NCBI GenBank assembly: GCA_029255685.2
Contig: CM055313.2
Span: 78,098,641 to 78,162,640, forward strand
Length of the DNA stretch: 64,000 bases
Source of the DNA: Silene conica
Taxonomy: Eukaryota > Streptophyta > Magnoliopsida > Caryophyllales > Caryophyllaceae
Direction of reading: 5' to 3'
Part shown: positions 34,746 to 45,900 of the stretch, one piece after another
How positions within the stretch are numbered: the stretch's first letter is position 1
How the letters are laid out: each line of letters opens with the position of its first letter
Translations under genes and position numbers: made by a program
The notes under the pieces: model-generated
What the model saw: only the letters and a program-made list of their open reading frames with translations
Told to the model about the DNA's origin: nothing
Database searches by the model: none

Positions 34746-34856
34746 CGATTGTTACTTTAAAGCCATGTCAAGATATTACCCGGGCAACGCCCGGGCATGA
34801 AATCTAGTTCAATTGTATTTAAAAACATTAATCCTGCTCAAAAGTATCTCGAAATT

Positions 34857-35993
34857 GTTGAGTTTATCGACCCGGTACTTAAGAGGGGGAGGGGGTGAAT
34901 TAAGTACCCTTTTAAAATTTATTCCACAAGGAATAACCACGAATGATTCTGAAATGATACTCAGGCAAATTAAACAGTCTGGTTGTCTGTTTAATACAAT
35001 ACGAATCGTGCAGTAGTATTTCTTTGATCAATTTCGTGAAAGGCAATAATAAAACAAAAAGAAACAAGCGTAAACAAAAGAAATAAAGCACGAGACACGC
35101 GATTTTTAACGTGGTTCGACCTACACTTTAAAGGTCTACGTCCACCCCTTCTTTATTATTGATTCCTTAATAATTAACTCAAATTACAAGGAACTTCCCC
35201 ACGATCAACCCCGATCGTGCAATCTCGAGTACAACCCCGTACCCCAAATGTATCCTTACAAAAAAGAAGATTACAACTGAAATTGCTCCTTAATAAGATT
35301 CACTAATCAGAACAAAGGAGACAATTAAGATTCCTACGAGTATAAATACTTGTAAGAAATAAGACGGTCTCAAGAATACGGCTCAAAAAGAGTTTTGCAA
35401 AATATAAAATTATGAACTTTAAAAACCAATTTTGCAAACAAAAGCTTTTGAAAATAAAACGTGTAAACCTCAAAGCTTAATAATACTCTTTTCTTTTTCT
35501 CTGTCAAAACGTGTACAATCCTCAAGCTAAAGCCTTGTATATGTAGTCAATAATGACTTGTATTTTAGGCAATAGAATAAGGTACACAAAAATCTTTCCA
35601 AATAAATCTCTCCAAAAAAAGTAAGAAATTATTCTTATGAAAAAACTTCCTGGAAAAAGCTTTTGAAGGATTATTTTTAAATATTCTTTAAAGATCACAT
35701 CCTTGAAATTAGGCAAATATTTTGAAGAATAAAAGATCTATTTTTTTCTAAAGAAGAAAAAAATATTTCTTTATCTTTTAGTTCCCGAAAAGGTAAGCCG
35801 TATTTTGTGACACCGAATATTAAACACAAGTGATATACTCTTACATTTTTTCTAGACTCTAACAATAAAATAATCTTGTCAAACTCCGTCATCCGAATCT
35901 GAAAGTTCTCAAGTACCTGTCACACATATCTCATATCCATATTAGTATACGAGTGATAAGGAAACTTGTCATCATCAATGTAGTGTCTCAACA
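34857..35993 (-). repeat. 3' LTR of the Sirevirus-type element, 1137 bp
   Basis: Bounded by a perfect 7-bp inverted repeat TGTTGAG...CTCAACA. Inside are the words TCGACCCGGTACTTAAGAGG and AACGTGGTTCGACCTACAC, a type of text I associate with Sirevirus-like LTRs. A purine tract lies next to its inner edge. The frames 35522-35892 within it show no domain. Confidence 0.8.
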
Positions 35994-36225
35994 AATTCCC
36001 CCTTTGATGATGGCAAGTTGCTTTAAACAATAAGTTCCCCCTCAGCAAAAGCAATCAGCCAAAAAAAATGATATAGCAGAAACAGACAACATATGTATTA
36101 GATCAACTTAGCAAGTTATCAACCAAAGAACAAGAAAAGACATAAAAGAGCATTCATCGAATTAGTCTGCACTAATAGCCAGTAAGTAATATGAGTCCTA
36201 AAAATATTCCCCCTCTTGACATCAT
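35994..36225 (-). promoter_or_regulatory. Three polypurine tracts before the 3' LTR
   Basis: On the minus strand AAAGGGGGAATTT adjoins the LTR (35994-36006). Similar GAGGGGGAACTT and GAGGGGGAATATTT tracts lie at about 36028-36040 and 36203-36217. Multiple purine tracts are a reported Sirevirus feature. Confidence 0.65.
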
Positions 36226-36397
36226 CAAAAGGAGAGGGAAGTCAAAATATGCCAAAGTCGCAAGGTCCATAACTAGAGAAACCTACAAGCAGCCACCGAA
36301 CACAGTCTATAAACATCATCGTACTAAGATAGACAATCAGTGAGTGAAGAAACATATAAACAGCCTGCAAAACAGTGTCACAAAGGAAAAAAGGAGA

Positions 36398-38021
36398 TTA
36401 GGTGGAAGGTCGGTTGAGGAGCTGTTGGAGTAGGTTAGGAATAGAGGACAGGGAGGTTAGGGCGGTTTTGATTGATGCCAATTCCCGTGCAATAGCTCCG
36501 AAACCTTCAGTATTAACATCAAGGAGCTCATCCAACTTTGAAATCACGGCCTGAAATCCCCCTGAACTTGGCCCAGCAGCAGCATCCTGAGTGCGTAAAC
36601 CAACTAGCTTATCAGCTATAACCCGAATATGCATCTGACCCATCAATCCGTCACTCATGCGATCATCCAACGCCATACAAACACTGTCATCAGATAACAT
36701 TCCTTTTTTCCAGAAAACATGTGATAACCACATCGCGTATGGTAAATCTCGAGCCTTAATAGGCGCAGCAGACTGCACGTCATGGGCGACCTCTCGAATA
36801 TATTGAAAAATAACCGAGGCTAGATTAACTGTTTGTTTTGTCATGAGATGGTACATTAAAACTAGGTCGGGAATTTTACAGTAACCACGAGAGTTTTGAC
36901 GAGGTGTGATGGTGCGCCGGATAACATTGTATAGGAATTGATGTGGGGCATCAAGCTTTTGTGGGCTTATACTGGTTTTGAGAGTGGCTTTGGGGTCAAA
37001 GTATTGTAAAATATGTAGAGGTTCCACATTATCCATCCCAGGCCAACTGTTTTTATCACAAATGGAAATACCAGTATACGGAATATCGAAAATCTCAGCA
37101 AACTCATCGGCACGAAGTACAAGAATATCACCATTAATTTTAGCCGAGAGTTGATCCCCTTTGTTAGTGACGGATACCGACTGATAAAACTGAACCATTT
37201 CGGGAATAAAAACAGCTGATTGCAAGAATGTCTTGAAAGAAGGAAAGAGCAGTGTGAGATTCTAACCAAGATAGCGGATAATAGCGACCCGGGAGGACAG
37301 TGCAGTCCAATAGACGGATACAATGAGCAAGTTCCTCTTCCTTCAGGGGTAAAGAATTAAGAAAATTCACAACCTTGTCTCGGTCCATGGATGACATTAA
37401 AGTGGCCTTAACTGGCGGCACAAGACCCGCAGAAGCATTAGATTTACGGACAGGGGAGATAGGCTTTTTACGTTTGAATGAGGTTACCTTTCCCTTTGTG
37501 AGAGCCTTCAAAGTTTGAAGACTTACCCCAAGACTCGCCTTCCAAGCAACATCATCAGGATCATCATCTTCATCATGGACAATCGGGTCTTTGCCCTTGT
37601 CAGTCACCGGAGGTTTTTCAAGAGTAGGACTGGGTTCATTAATGACAACCCCACGCCGAGTTCGAGGAGGACGTTTAGTGGCCGGAGATTTCGCAGTAGA
37701 GATAGGGTCCTCGGTGCTCATTACTGGCGGTTCAGGAGAGGCATGCACAAAGACGGAATCGGCATTAGATTTTGGGGGTTTTGTGGTGTTGGTGTCGGAA
37801 ACAGTGGGTGGCGATTCGGTTGAGTTTTCGATGGTGGTGGGAGGTGGAGATTTGGGAGAGGTTGCCGGAGGAGAAGCGGCGGGTTCTGGGTTTGGTAAAG
37901 GTCCGAGAGATTTTGCGCGGGACCGGGTGGTGGTGGTGAAAGGGAGGATGGCTTTGGAGGCGGAGGGAGGAGTAGGGTTGGGGGGGAGGATGGTGCGTTT
38001 TGTTTTCTTTTTCGGCGGCAT
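36398..38021 (-). mobile_element. Env-like/extra region of the Sirevirus-type element
   Basis: Lies downstream of pol on the same strand. The N-terminal part is Pro/Ser/Lys-rich (MPPKKKTKRTILPPNPTPP), as in Sirevirus env-like proteins. The middle resembles the 'putative plant transposon protein' domain often seen in retroelement 3' regions (FAEIFDIPYTGISICDK, ARDLPYAMWLSHVFWKKGM). The C-terminal part is helical and coiled-coil-like (ISKLDELLDVNTEGFGAIAR). No signal peptide or membrane segment is evident, so 'env-like' is positional only. Broken fossil. Confidence 0.6.
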
Positions 38022-41000
38022 GGTGGTGTTTGTGAGAGGTGGTTGTGATTTGGGGAATGGCGGTTTGGGATGATGAGGGAGATGAATGGGTTAGGGTTTA
38101 TGATTTTGGGAAAAAGGTTGAAGGGGTAGATTGGAGTATACGGGAACACGGGTGGGTGGGTGGTTAGGTGAGGGTCAATAAATTGCAAGTAGTTATTATG
38201 AATCAAACACGACACAAATACGTCAACCTTTGTTACTAGTCTATTGAACAAGTTCGCCGACTAGAATAAGTAAGCTGCAAGTAAGATCAAAGAATGGAAC
38301 CGAACAACAAATGATATAAGTGATATCCTCTTCCAATATAGTCAATCATTGGAGGTTTAAATTTGGACACATACAACTACGAGCTATTTTGTAGCAGACC
38401 TAATTCTAAACGAATTTTCTCAAATGGTTCTCTTGCCAAAGGCTTGGTAAAAATATCAGAAAGGATCTTTAGTGTTAACAAAATTCAAGCATATGTTCCC
38501 TTTTTCCACATGATCACGAAGAAAGTGATGCCGAATGTCGATGTGTTTTGTTCTAGAGTGTTGAACGGGATTTTTAGAAATATTTATTGCGCTAGTGTTA
38601 TCACAAAGAATAGGAACGCAATTAATGTTCATACCGTAATCCCGCAATTGTTGTCTTACCCATAGAACTTGAGAACAACATTGAGCCGCAGCAACGTACT
38701 CACTTTCTGCTGTTGATAAAGCTACCGTATTTTGCTTCTTTGAAGCCCAAGAAATGAGACATGGTCCAACGAAGGTAGCTACTCCAGACGTACTCTTTCT
38801 GTCAACTGAACACCCTGCATAGTCAGCATCTGAATACCCCGTGAGAGTGAAATTGCAATGTAAGGGGTACCATAAATACAAGTCCTGGGTTCCAATCAAA
38901 TATCTGAGAATACGTTTAACTGCAATTAAATGTGATTCCTTAGGATTTGACTGAAACCGAGCACATAAGCATACGCTAAAAAGAATGTCAGGACGAATCG
39001 CAGTAAGATATAACAATGAGCCTATCATACCACGATATACCTTTTCATCAACACTTTTACCTTTCTCATCTTTGTCAAGTTTCAAGGTTGAACACATGGG
39101 TGTGGAAAATGGATTTGCATTACTCATACCAAATTTTTTGAGCATCTCCTTGATGTACTTCCCTTGATGAATCATGATACCATGAGAAGTTTGCTTGATT
39201 TGAAGGCCTAAGAAGAATTCAAGTTCACCCATCATGCTCATTTCAAACTCCGACTGCATAAGGTTTGAGAAATAAGCACACAATACATCATTAGTAGCTC
39301 CAAAAATAATGTCATCAACATAAATTTGAACAACTAACAAATCATCTTTGTCCGATTTCAAGAATAGAGTCTTATCAATTGAGCCTCGTTGAAAACCGTT
39401 TTCAAGTAAAAACTTTGAGAGTCTTTCATACCATGATCTAGGCGCTTGTTTAAGACCATAAAGAGCCTTATCCAATTTATAGACATGATTTGGAAAACTA
39501 CTATCAAGAAAACCTGGGGGTTGTTCAACATATACCTCCTCTTCCAAATAGCCGTTAAGAAATGTTGTCTTAACGTCCATTTGAAAGAGTTTGATCCCAA
39601 TATGAGCTGCAAAGGCTATGAGCAAGCGAATGGCTTCTAATCGTGCCACAGGTGCAAAAGTTTCATCAAAGTCGATTCCTTCTTGTTGATTGTAGCCTTG
39701 TACCACAAGTCTTGCTTTGTTTCTTACAATCACACCTGTATCATCTAGTTTGTTTCGAAAAACCCATTTCGTTCCAATGACTGACCGATCTTTGGGACGA
39801 GGTTCTAAATGCCAAACCTTGCTTCTCTCAAATTGATTAAGCTCTTCCTGCATAGCAACCATCCAATCAGGATCAGTTAAAGCAACAGTAATATTTGATG
39901 GTTCTATTTCAGATAAGAATGAATAGTGAGCACAAAAATTATTTAGTGACGATCGAGTTTTGACTCCCTCATGAATGTTTGTTAGAATGTTATCCATTGG
40001 ATGGGAACTTTGGTGTTTCCAGCGACGTGGAATGAAAGTTTCTGATTGAACATCTTGCTCGACTGTTTGATTTTGTTCCACTCTTTCTGTTCTCTGTGTA
40101 GCTTCTGGAGTGTTGAAGGATCGTTCAGAATTAAACAGATCGTTAGTCTGTTCAGTTCCCCCTGTGTTCTGCACCTCTTCAGTATTTCTCTCCTGCGAAG
40201 ACGAAGGTTCTTCACCTAGTTCTGGGGTTTCATTCCTTATGAATCCAATCTCAAAGTCATCATCAACCTGCAAATCAGCATTGAGAACATTAGTTTCATC
40301 AAAAATTACATGAATGCTTTCTTCAAAGCACATAGTTCTCTTGTTGTACACTTTATAGGCTTTACTCTCATTAGAGTATCCTATAAACACCGCTTCATCA
40401 CTTCTTGGATCAAACTTTCCCAAACTGTTTTTACCATTATTGTGAACATAACATTTGGATCCAAAACAACGAAAGTGAGAAATGTTTGGCTTTCGCCCAT
40501 ATAGAAGTTCATAAGGAGTTTTCTTGTGAACGGATCTGATTGACACACGGTTACGAATATAACATGCTGTGTTCACAGCTTCGGCCCAAAAGGTTCTGGG
40601 CAATTCACTACACAGTAGCATGGTTCTTGTCATTTCCTCCAAGGTTCTGTTCATCCTTTCGACTACACCATTTTGTTGTGGTGTTCTTGGGGCAGAAAAA
40701 TTGTGATCAACTCCATGTTTCCTGAAAAAGGATAAAAAGGATTCATTGTCAAATTCCCTTCCATGGTCTGTTCTAATGGAGATTAAAGAGTGTCCGGGTT
40801 TGTTTTGCAGCCTTTTGATTAAGACTTCGAATTCTTCAAACGTTTCACTTTTAGCATGCAAAAACAAAGTCCAAACGAATCTCGAGTAATCATCCACTAA
40901 GACACAGACATAAAGGCTCCCACCTCGGCTTCTAATCCTCATTGGGCCACATAAATCCATGTGAATGAGTTCTAGAGGCTTAGTGGTGCTTACAAACCTT

Positions 41001-42550
41001 TTAGATTTAAACGAGCTGCGAACATGTTTACATCGAGCACAAACGTCACAAACTCCTTCCATTTCGAACTTTATTGAAGGTAAACCATCCACTAAATCAA
41101 GTTTGTGCAGTTTGTTCAAAGAAGAGAACCCAACGTGTCCAAACCTCTTATGCCATAAGATAGGATCATTTTGCATAACTGATAGACATTTAATGGTTTC
41201 CCTTGGAATGCTTCCTAGGTCAACCACATAAATGTTGTTAACTCTCTTACCTTCAAGAACAATTTCATTTGTACTTACTTTGATTACATAACAAAGGTTT
41301 GCATGAAATTCAACTTTATTCCCTTTGTCACATAACTGTGAAATACTAATGAGATTGTGTTTAAGCCCTTTTACCAGCAGCACATCATCAATGGAATGTG
41401 ATCGAGACTTACCAACTTTTCCAATACCTACAACCTCACCCTTTTTGTTGTCTCCGAAAGTCACACTTCCACCATTGTACGCCTTCAACGAGAGGAATTG
41501 GTTCTTATTACCTGTCATATGTCGCGAGCAACCACTATCAAGATACCAACGACTGCCTCCTCTCGCATGGCCCTGAAAAGAGATTAGTTAGATGATTTAG
41601 GAACCCAAACAAGTTTGGGTCCCTTCTTATTACGAACAAGGTCAAGGACGTCCTTTCTAATCCACATTTTCTTTACGACTCTAATGTTGTGATCCAAATG
41701 TCCTAAACGTTTTTTGCAAGCATTAAACACATGACCAGCATTACCACAGAAGTTGCAGATGATGTACTCAGGCAAACCTACATACTTACGTCTCCTGAAG
41801 TCTCTATCATGGGGAGCAGGTTTCTTAGCATAAATGAAGTCTCCCTGCTTTGAACAGTCTGGAGGTGTGTTTAATCTTTGTTCAGGATTTCTGGCAGAAT
41901 GATATTGAGGATTGTTTTGTCTACTGTCAGAGCAGGAATCATGCACATTTGAACATTCTGGAGGAGTGTTTATTTTCTGTTCAGGGACCCAGACAGTACG
42001 ATATTGAGGATCGTCTTGTCTTGTGTCAGAACATGACTCATAACCTAATCCAAGTTTTTTTGTATTCTTAGATTGATTTACCAGAAAATTTAACACAATG
42101 TTACTTCCTTCCCACTTAGCTGCAACGTTTCTAGCATTAGTTAAGTCTGTCTCCAAGTTCTTTACTTTCTCAAGCAATCTTTTATTTTTATATAGGAGAT
42201 CATCGTATTCAACATTAAGTCTATCAAGTTTTGAGCAAGTATCAGAATATTTAGCCGACTTAACAGCATGTGACTCTTTTAATTCATCAAGTTCTTTAAT
42301 AAGGACATCGATCTTATGAATAAGAGACTCATTTTTTGTACTAAGCTCAGATTGAACAGACTGGTTGACTGTTTGTTTGTTGACTTTCCTTAACTCACGC
42401 TTAAGGTCTATGTTCTCCTCCGCTATGCTTTCTATTTCAGATTGCACGATACTCATTTGTTTATTCTGTTCATAACTATTATCAAGTGTTTCCTCTAACA
42501 ATTTCAAGATCTTTTCTTTAGATAGAGAACGAACTTTAGTTTTGATTAGT

Positions 42551-42675
42551 TTTTTTTTTTTTTTGGTTCAACGAAGCGCGCACTTAGTCGCATTACAATA
42601 GGGGAGGGGGATTCGATCCTGGGACCTATTGTCCACAATACCTCTGTCTTAACCACTAGACTAAGACATCCTCGG
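42551..42675 (-). mobile_element. tRNA-derived SINE inside the Sirevirus fossil
   Basis: A 125-bp unit on the minus strand: CCGAGGATGTC, A box TAGTCTAGTGG, B box GGATCGAATCC, the tail region GCGCTTCGTTGAACC, then an A tract. It is flanked by a perfect 15-bp duplication TTAGTTTTGATTAGT (42536-42550, 42676-42690). A second copy at 48318-48440 differs by about one substitution and one indel over the body. Not in a known plant SINE family that I can name. Confidence 0.85.
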
Positions 42676-43891
42676 TTAGTTTTGATTAGTGAAAGACTTA
42701 CCTCATCCTCTGATTCACTGTCTGATGCATCTGAATGAGCCATAAGACATCTGAGAGTGTCTTCATTCCTCTTTCTCTGAGATCTTGGTTTATAAACAGA
42801 TCTCAAGCACAGCTTCTCTTCCTCTTTTGAGGGTTCATCGTCTTCTGAATCAGACTCACCCCAAACTGCAGCCATCATAGCACGTTTGTACTCTTGCTTA
42901 GATCTTTCACGTTTTTCTTTAGATTTCTCTTCTTCCCACATAGGGCAGTTTCGAATCTGGTGATCTCATTCACCACATTTAAAACAGCCCATTTTTGAAC
43001 CAGAACGTGATGAAGAAGGTACAGTCTCTCGTTGTTTATAACTATTGAACTTCCCATGATTTTGCTTTCTAATGATATTAGCAATACGTTTATAAAGCAA
43101 GGCAACCCCTTCTTTAAGATCACTTTCATTATCACTTGAAAGGACATTTAACGCCAATCCATTAGCTTTGGGTTTCTCATCAGCATCATTTTCAAGCACC
43201 AGCTCATGTGTCATAAGAGATCCCATTAAAGCTTCATAGGTGAGTGTAGTTAAATCTCTTGCCTCTTCGATGGCAGTGACTTTAGCTTGCCATTTCTTAG
43301 TTAAACTTCTTAGAATTTTTCGGACAATGTCCTCAGTTTCAAAAATTCTACCAAGATTAGAAAGTTCATTAGTTATGTTTGAAAAACGTGAAGACATGCT
43401 TTTAATTGACTCATCTTGTAGCATTTTAAAGGACTCGTATTGTTGCATTAGAATGTCAATACGTTGTTTCTTTACTTGCACAGTTCCTTCATGAGCCAAT
43501 TCTAAGCTGTCCCAAATTTGTTTGGCCGTTTTACACCCAACAATCCGACTTGTTTCAGATTCTCCGATACCGGATTGTAAGAGTGATATGGCTCTAGCAT
43601 TCTTTTCTGCCTTTTTGTAATCACTCGCTGTATAGTCCTTTGGTTCCTTTTCACTTACAGCACCATCTTTGTCGGTGGAAGTGATAGAGAGAGGACCGTT
43701 TTGTATGATTACCCAACACTCATAGTCAGTTCCTTGTATGAAATGCATCATACGGTTTTTCCACCAGCCATAGTCCGTGCCATCAAAGACAGGACATTTG
43801 ACGGTTGTGGAATTCATTAAAAAAGATAAACTCAAAAAGGATCAAACTCTTTGCGGTAATGCAATCAAGAGCACGAGGCTCTGATACCAAT

Positions 43892-44589
43892 ATAATTTTA
43901 TAACAACTTTAAAATACAACAGTTCTAATTGAAAGAAAATGAAAAACAAAAAAAATCTGAAAGTGGAATATAGACCCCAAAACATAAACTTTTGATCAAG
44001 CTTTCGTTGATGTGCATGAATCACAATGAGTGAGGGTTTGTGTAGTATTCAACTATAAAGAATCTTGGCTTGTGAGACGGTCAACCCACTGCGGATCGGG
44101 TTTTGACCCGTTGTTTACGGATGAAAACAGGTTCGGATATTTTTCGGGTTCGAGTTGAAAAAACCGGGTTATTTACGGGTCGGGTTACGGTCGGTTTTCG
44201 GGTCTGGTTAGATTTTGACAGGTCTACTTGTGACGGATAATATCTTTGCGACGAAGGATAATTTACCAATCCCGCAAACAAACGGTAAATTGAACGACTC
44301 TGGTCAAGGTCAATGTAGTTGTGAGGGTTTGAACTTGAGTTGTTATGATGGTGAGAATGTTTCTACCATTAAGGCACTAAACTTTAATGGAAATATTAGC
44401 ACATAGATAAATATATATTAGTTTTTTTTACTGATTAATGGGGTGAGGGTTCTCCCATCACCCCTATAAATTCGCCTCTAATATCCGTCATAAGTTGAAG
44501 ACGGATATACTACTTTAATAATAAAATAAGTGGACATGTAATACAAGTAAGAGGAAATAAAGCATTTTATGAATAATGTACTTGCATTA
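43892..44589. other. No gene; expected 5' LTR not seen; MITE-like remnants
   Basis: The sequence next to the primer site does not resemble the 34857-35993 LTR. Bases 44095-44220 carry GGATCGGGTT / GGGTCGGGTTACGG words and a TTTTGACAGGTCTA end, a hAT-MITE-like remnant. Bases 44225-44520 carry GTGACGGATAATATC and AATATCCGTCATAAG pairs, a GACGGATA-family remnant. Confidence 0.4.
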
Positions 44590-44920
44590 GACTATCCCCA
44601 AGCAAGGTCAATTGCTAGGTCAATTGCTTGCTTGGGTCAAGTTAATTACAATTAATAGAAAATTAGGATTGACCCAAGGGTGTTTGAGGGTCAATTTGTG
44701 ACCCAAGGTGGACTAAATTGACTCATCTATTAACCCCTTATGTGACAAATTTTCATTGGTTACAAATTAGGAAAAAAAAAAAGAAAAAAAAACTATGTTA
44801 TTGACTCGATTAAATCGACCTTTTGCCTGGAAGGGTAAAAAGAGTCAATGTCAATTAGGTGAGATTAAGAATTAATATGTTATTGACTCGATTAAATCGA
44901 CTTTTTACTTGGGGATGGTC
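44590..44920. mobile_element. Tourist-like MITE, 331 bp
   Basis: Ends GACTATCCCCAAGCAAGGTC and, inward from the right, GACCATCCCCAAGTAAAAAG; perfect TTA duplication at 44587-44589 and 44921-44923. An inner repeat TTATTGACTCGATTAAATCG occurs twice. PIF/Harbinger type. Confidence 0.75.
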
Positions 44921-45535
44921 TTATGTGAATGAACATTATTGATTCATTCCGTTGGAGGGGCACTATTGATTGAAGCAGTCTAGGATAAGCTTTGGCCTAA
45001 TTACCACAAAAACACGGCTTTGTTCACTATTAGTCATTTCACCATCAAATACTCCACACATTAATTGTATTTGATACTGTATTACAATTAGCGTCGGCAA
45101 AGACATCTCATCTTCAAGGACATAATATTAATATATTATCATTGCTGGTCAAAGTTGAGTTATTATTATTACATAAATACCGTCCTTACAAGAAAATAAA
45201 ATCTTATTCCGTATACGTAGTTATAACGCCTATATACAACCCTAATTGTTGTATTTATTATTATCCTTATTATTATTATTTTAAATAATGGGCAACTCAT
45301 GTAACAAGTCCTCCATTATTTTATACTCGGGTATATAGTATATACTTCATTATTTGTCACTTTATCGACAGGTTTACTAATTTCATTAGTATGAACAAAT
45401 ATTATAAAGTATACTTTTTTTATGACCAAATAAACTTATTGTAAAAATGGTTTTCAATTAACCAAACAACTAAAACAGGCAAAAACAAAACGTGTGTAGC
45501 TAATTTTGTAAGGATAAATTATGTCGGATTCTTAT

Positions 45536-45900
45536 TTTTTTTTTTTTGAAAGAAAACGAGGTAATATTATTAAATAAGGTCGAGTTCCGCCATAGAAATG
45601 ACAGAACTCGGAAAGTCAGAAACAAGTACCCGTTCTTCCCCGATATCCGAACACAAACGGGCACACAAATGAGCTACAGTATTACCCCCACGTCTTACAT
45701 GATGAAAACCTTTAAAATCAAAAAGGGAACATAAAGACCAAACATCGCTAACACACAGGCTGAGCACACTTCGGGATCGTATGTGTTTGACCATGGCACG
45801 CACAACAATAAGAGAGTCCGATTCCACCATTACCCGTTGTTCTCCAAGAGCAGCCGCAACTTCCAACCCAAACTTCGGGATCGTATGTGTTTGACCATGA
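45536..45900 (-). mobile_element. 5'-truncated LINE tail with RNase H domain
   Basis: A 98-codon minus-strand frame (45866-45570) is a plant RVT_3-type RNase H: VMVESDSLIVVRAMVKHIRS, then HHVRRGGNTVAHLCARL. It is followed on that strand by a short untranslated stretch and a poly(A) tract (45535-45548). This is the usual 3' end of a plant LINE with RNase H; the front is missing. The words CTTCGGGATCGTATGTGTTT occur twice, at 45766 and 45873, so the 5' edge carries a repeat of its own inside. Confidence 0.7.

Larger units (their letters stand above)
30059..34809 (+). mobile_element. Non-autonomous Helitron, 4.75 kb
   Basis: The 5' end is TC after an A (30058), with the plant-Helitron-like opening TATATACTTAAAAGAGAAAC. 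The 3' end is a perfect 7-bp-stem hairpin CCCGGGC-AAC-GCCCGGG (34779-34795), nine bases, then CTAGT (34805-34809), followed by T. So the insertion lies between A and T without target duplication, as Helitrons do. No Rep/helicase coding is present. Most of the inside is an AT-rich tandem array (31395-34745). The monomer resembles the element's own first 100 bp (GAGCGATATTATTGG, TTTAATAAATTATG). Confidence 0.7.
34857..43891 (-). mobile_element. Sirevirus-type Copia fossil with env-like region
   Basis: A minus-strand Copia element. From its 5' side: primer site (43880-43891), long gag region with CCHC knuckles and a coiled-coil-rich part (about 43835-41600), protease ([12 protein letters not shown], about 41530-41570), integrase, reverse transcriptase with YVDD near 39313-39325, RNase H to about 38380, then a further coding region (about 38021-36398), purine tracts and one LTR (34857-35993). 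The extra region after pol and several purine tracts before the LTR are traits known for Sireviruses. It is broken, by my count about four or five breaks plus a SINE insertion. No matching LTR was seen next to the primer site, so age from LTR divergence is not available. Confidence 0.85.

Noticed and set aside
30059-34809. A centromeric satellite or replication origin, given the AT-rich higher-order array.
   Set aside because: The array is short, confined between Helitron ends, and the flanks are ordinary nested transposons.
37515-38073. Gly/Val-rich plus-strand frames opposite the Sirevirus extra region.
   Set aside because: Antisense shadow of the Pro-rich coding strand, with no start context or domain.
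43892-45030. A 5' LTR partner for the Sirevirus-type element.
   Set aside because: The text next to the primer site shares neither the TGTTGAG end nor the AACGTGGTTCGACC word of the 34857-35993 LTR.
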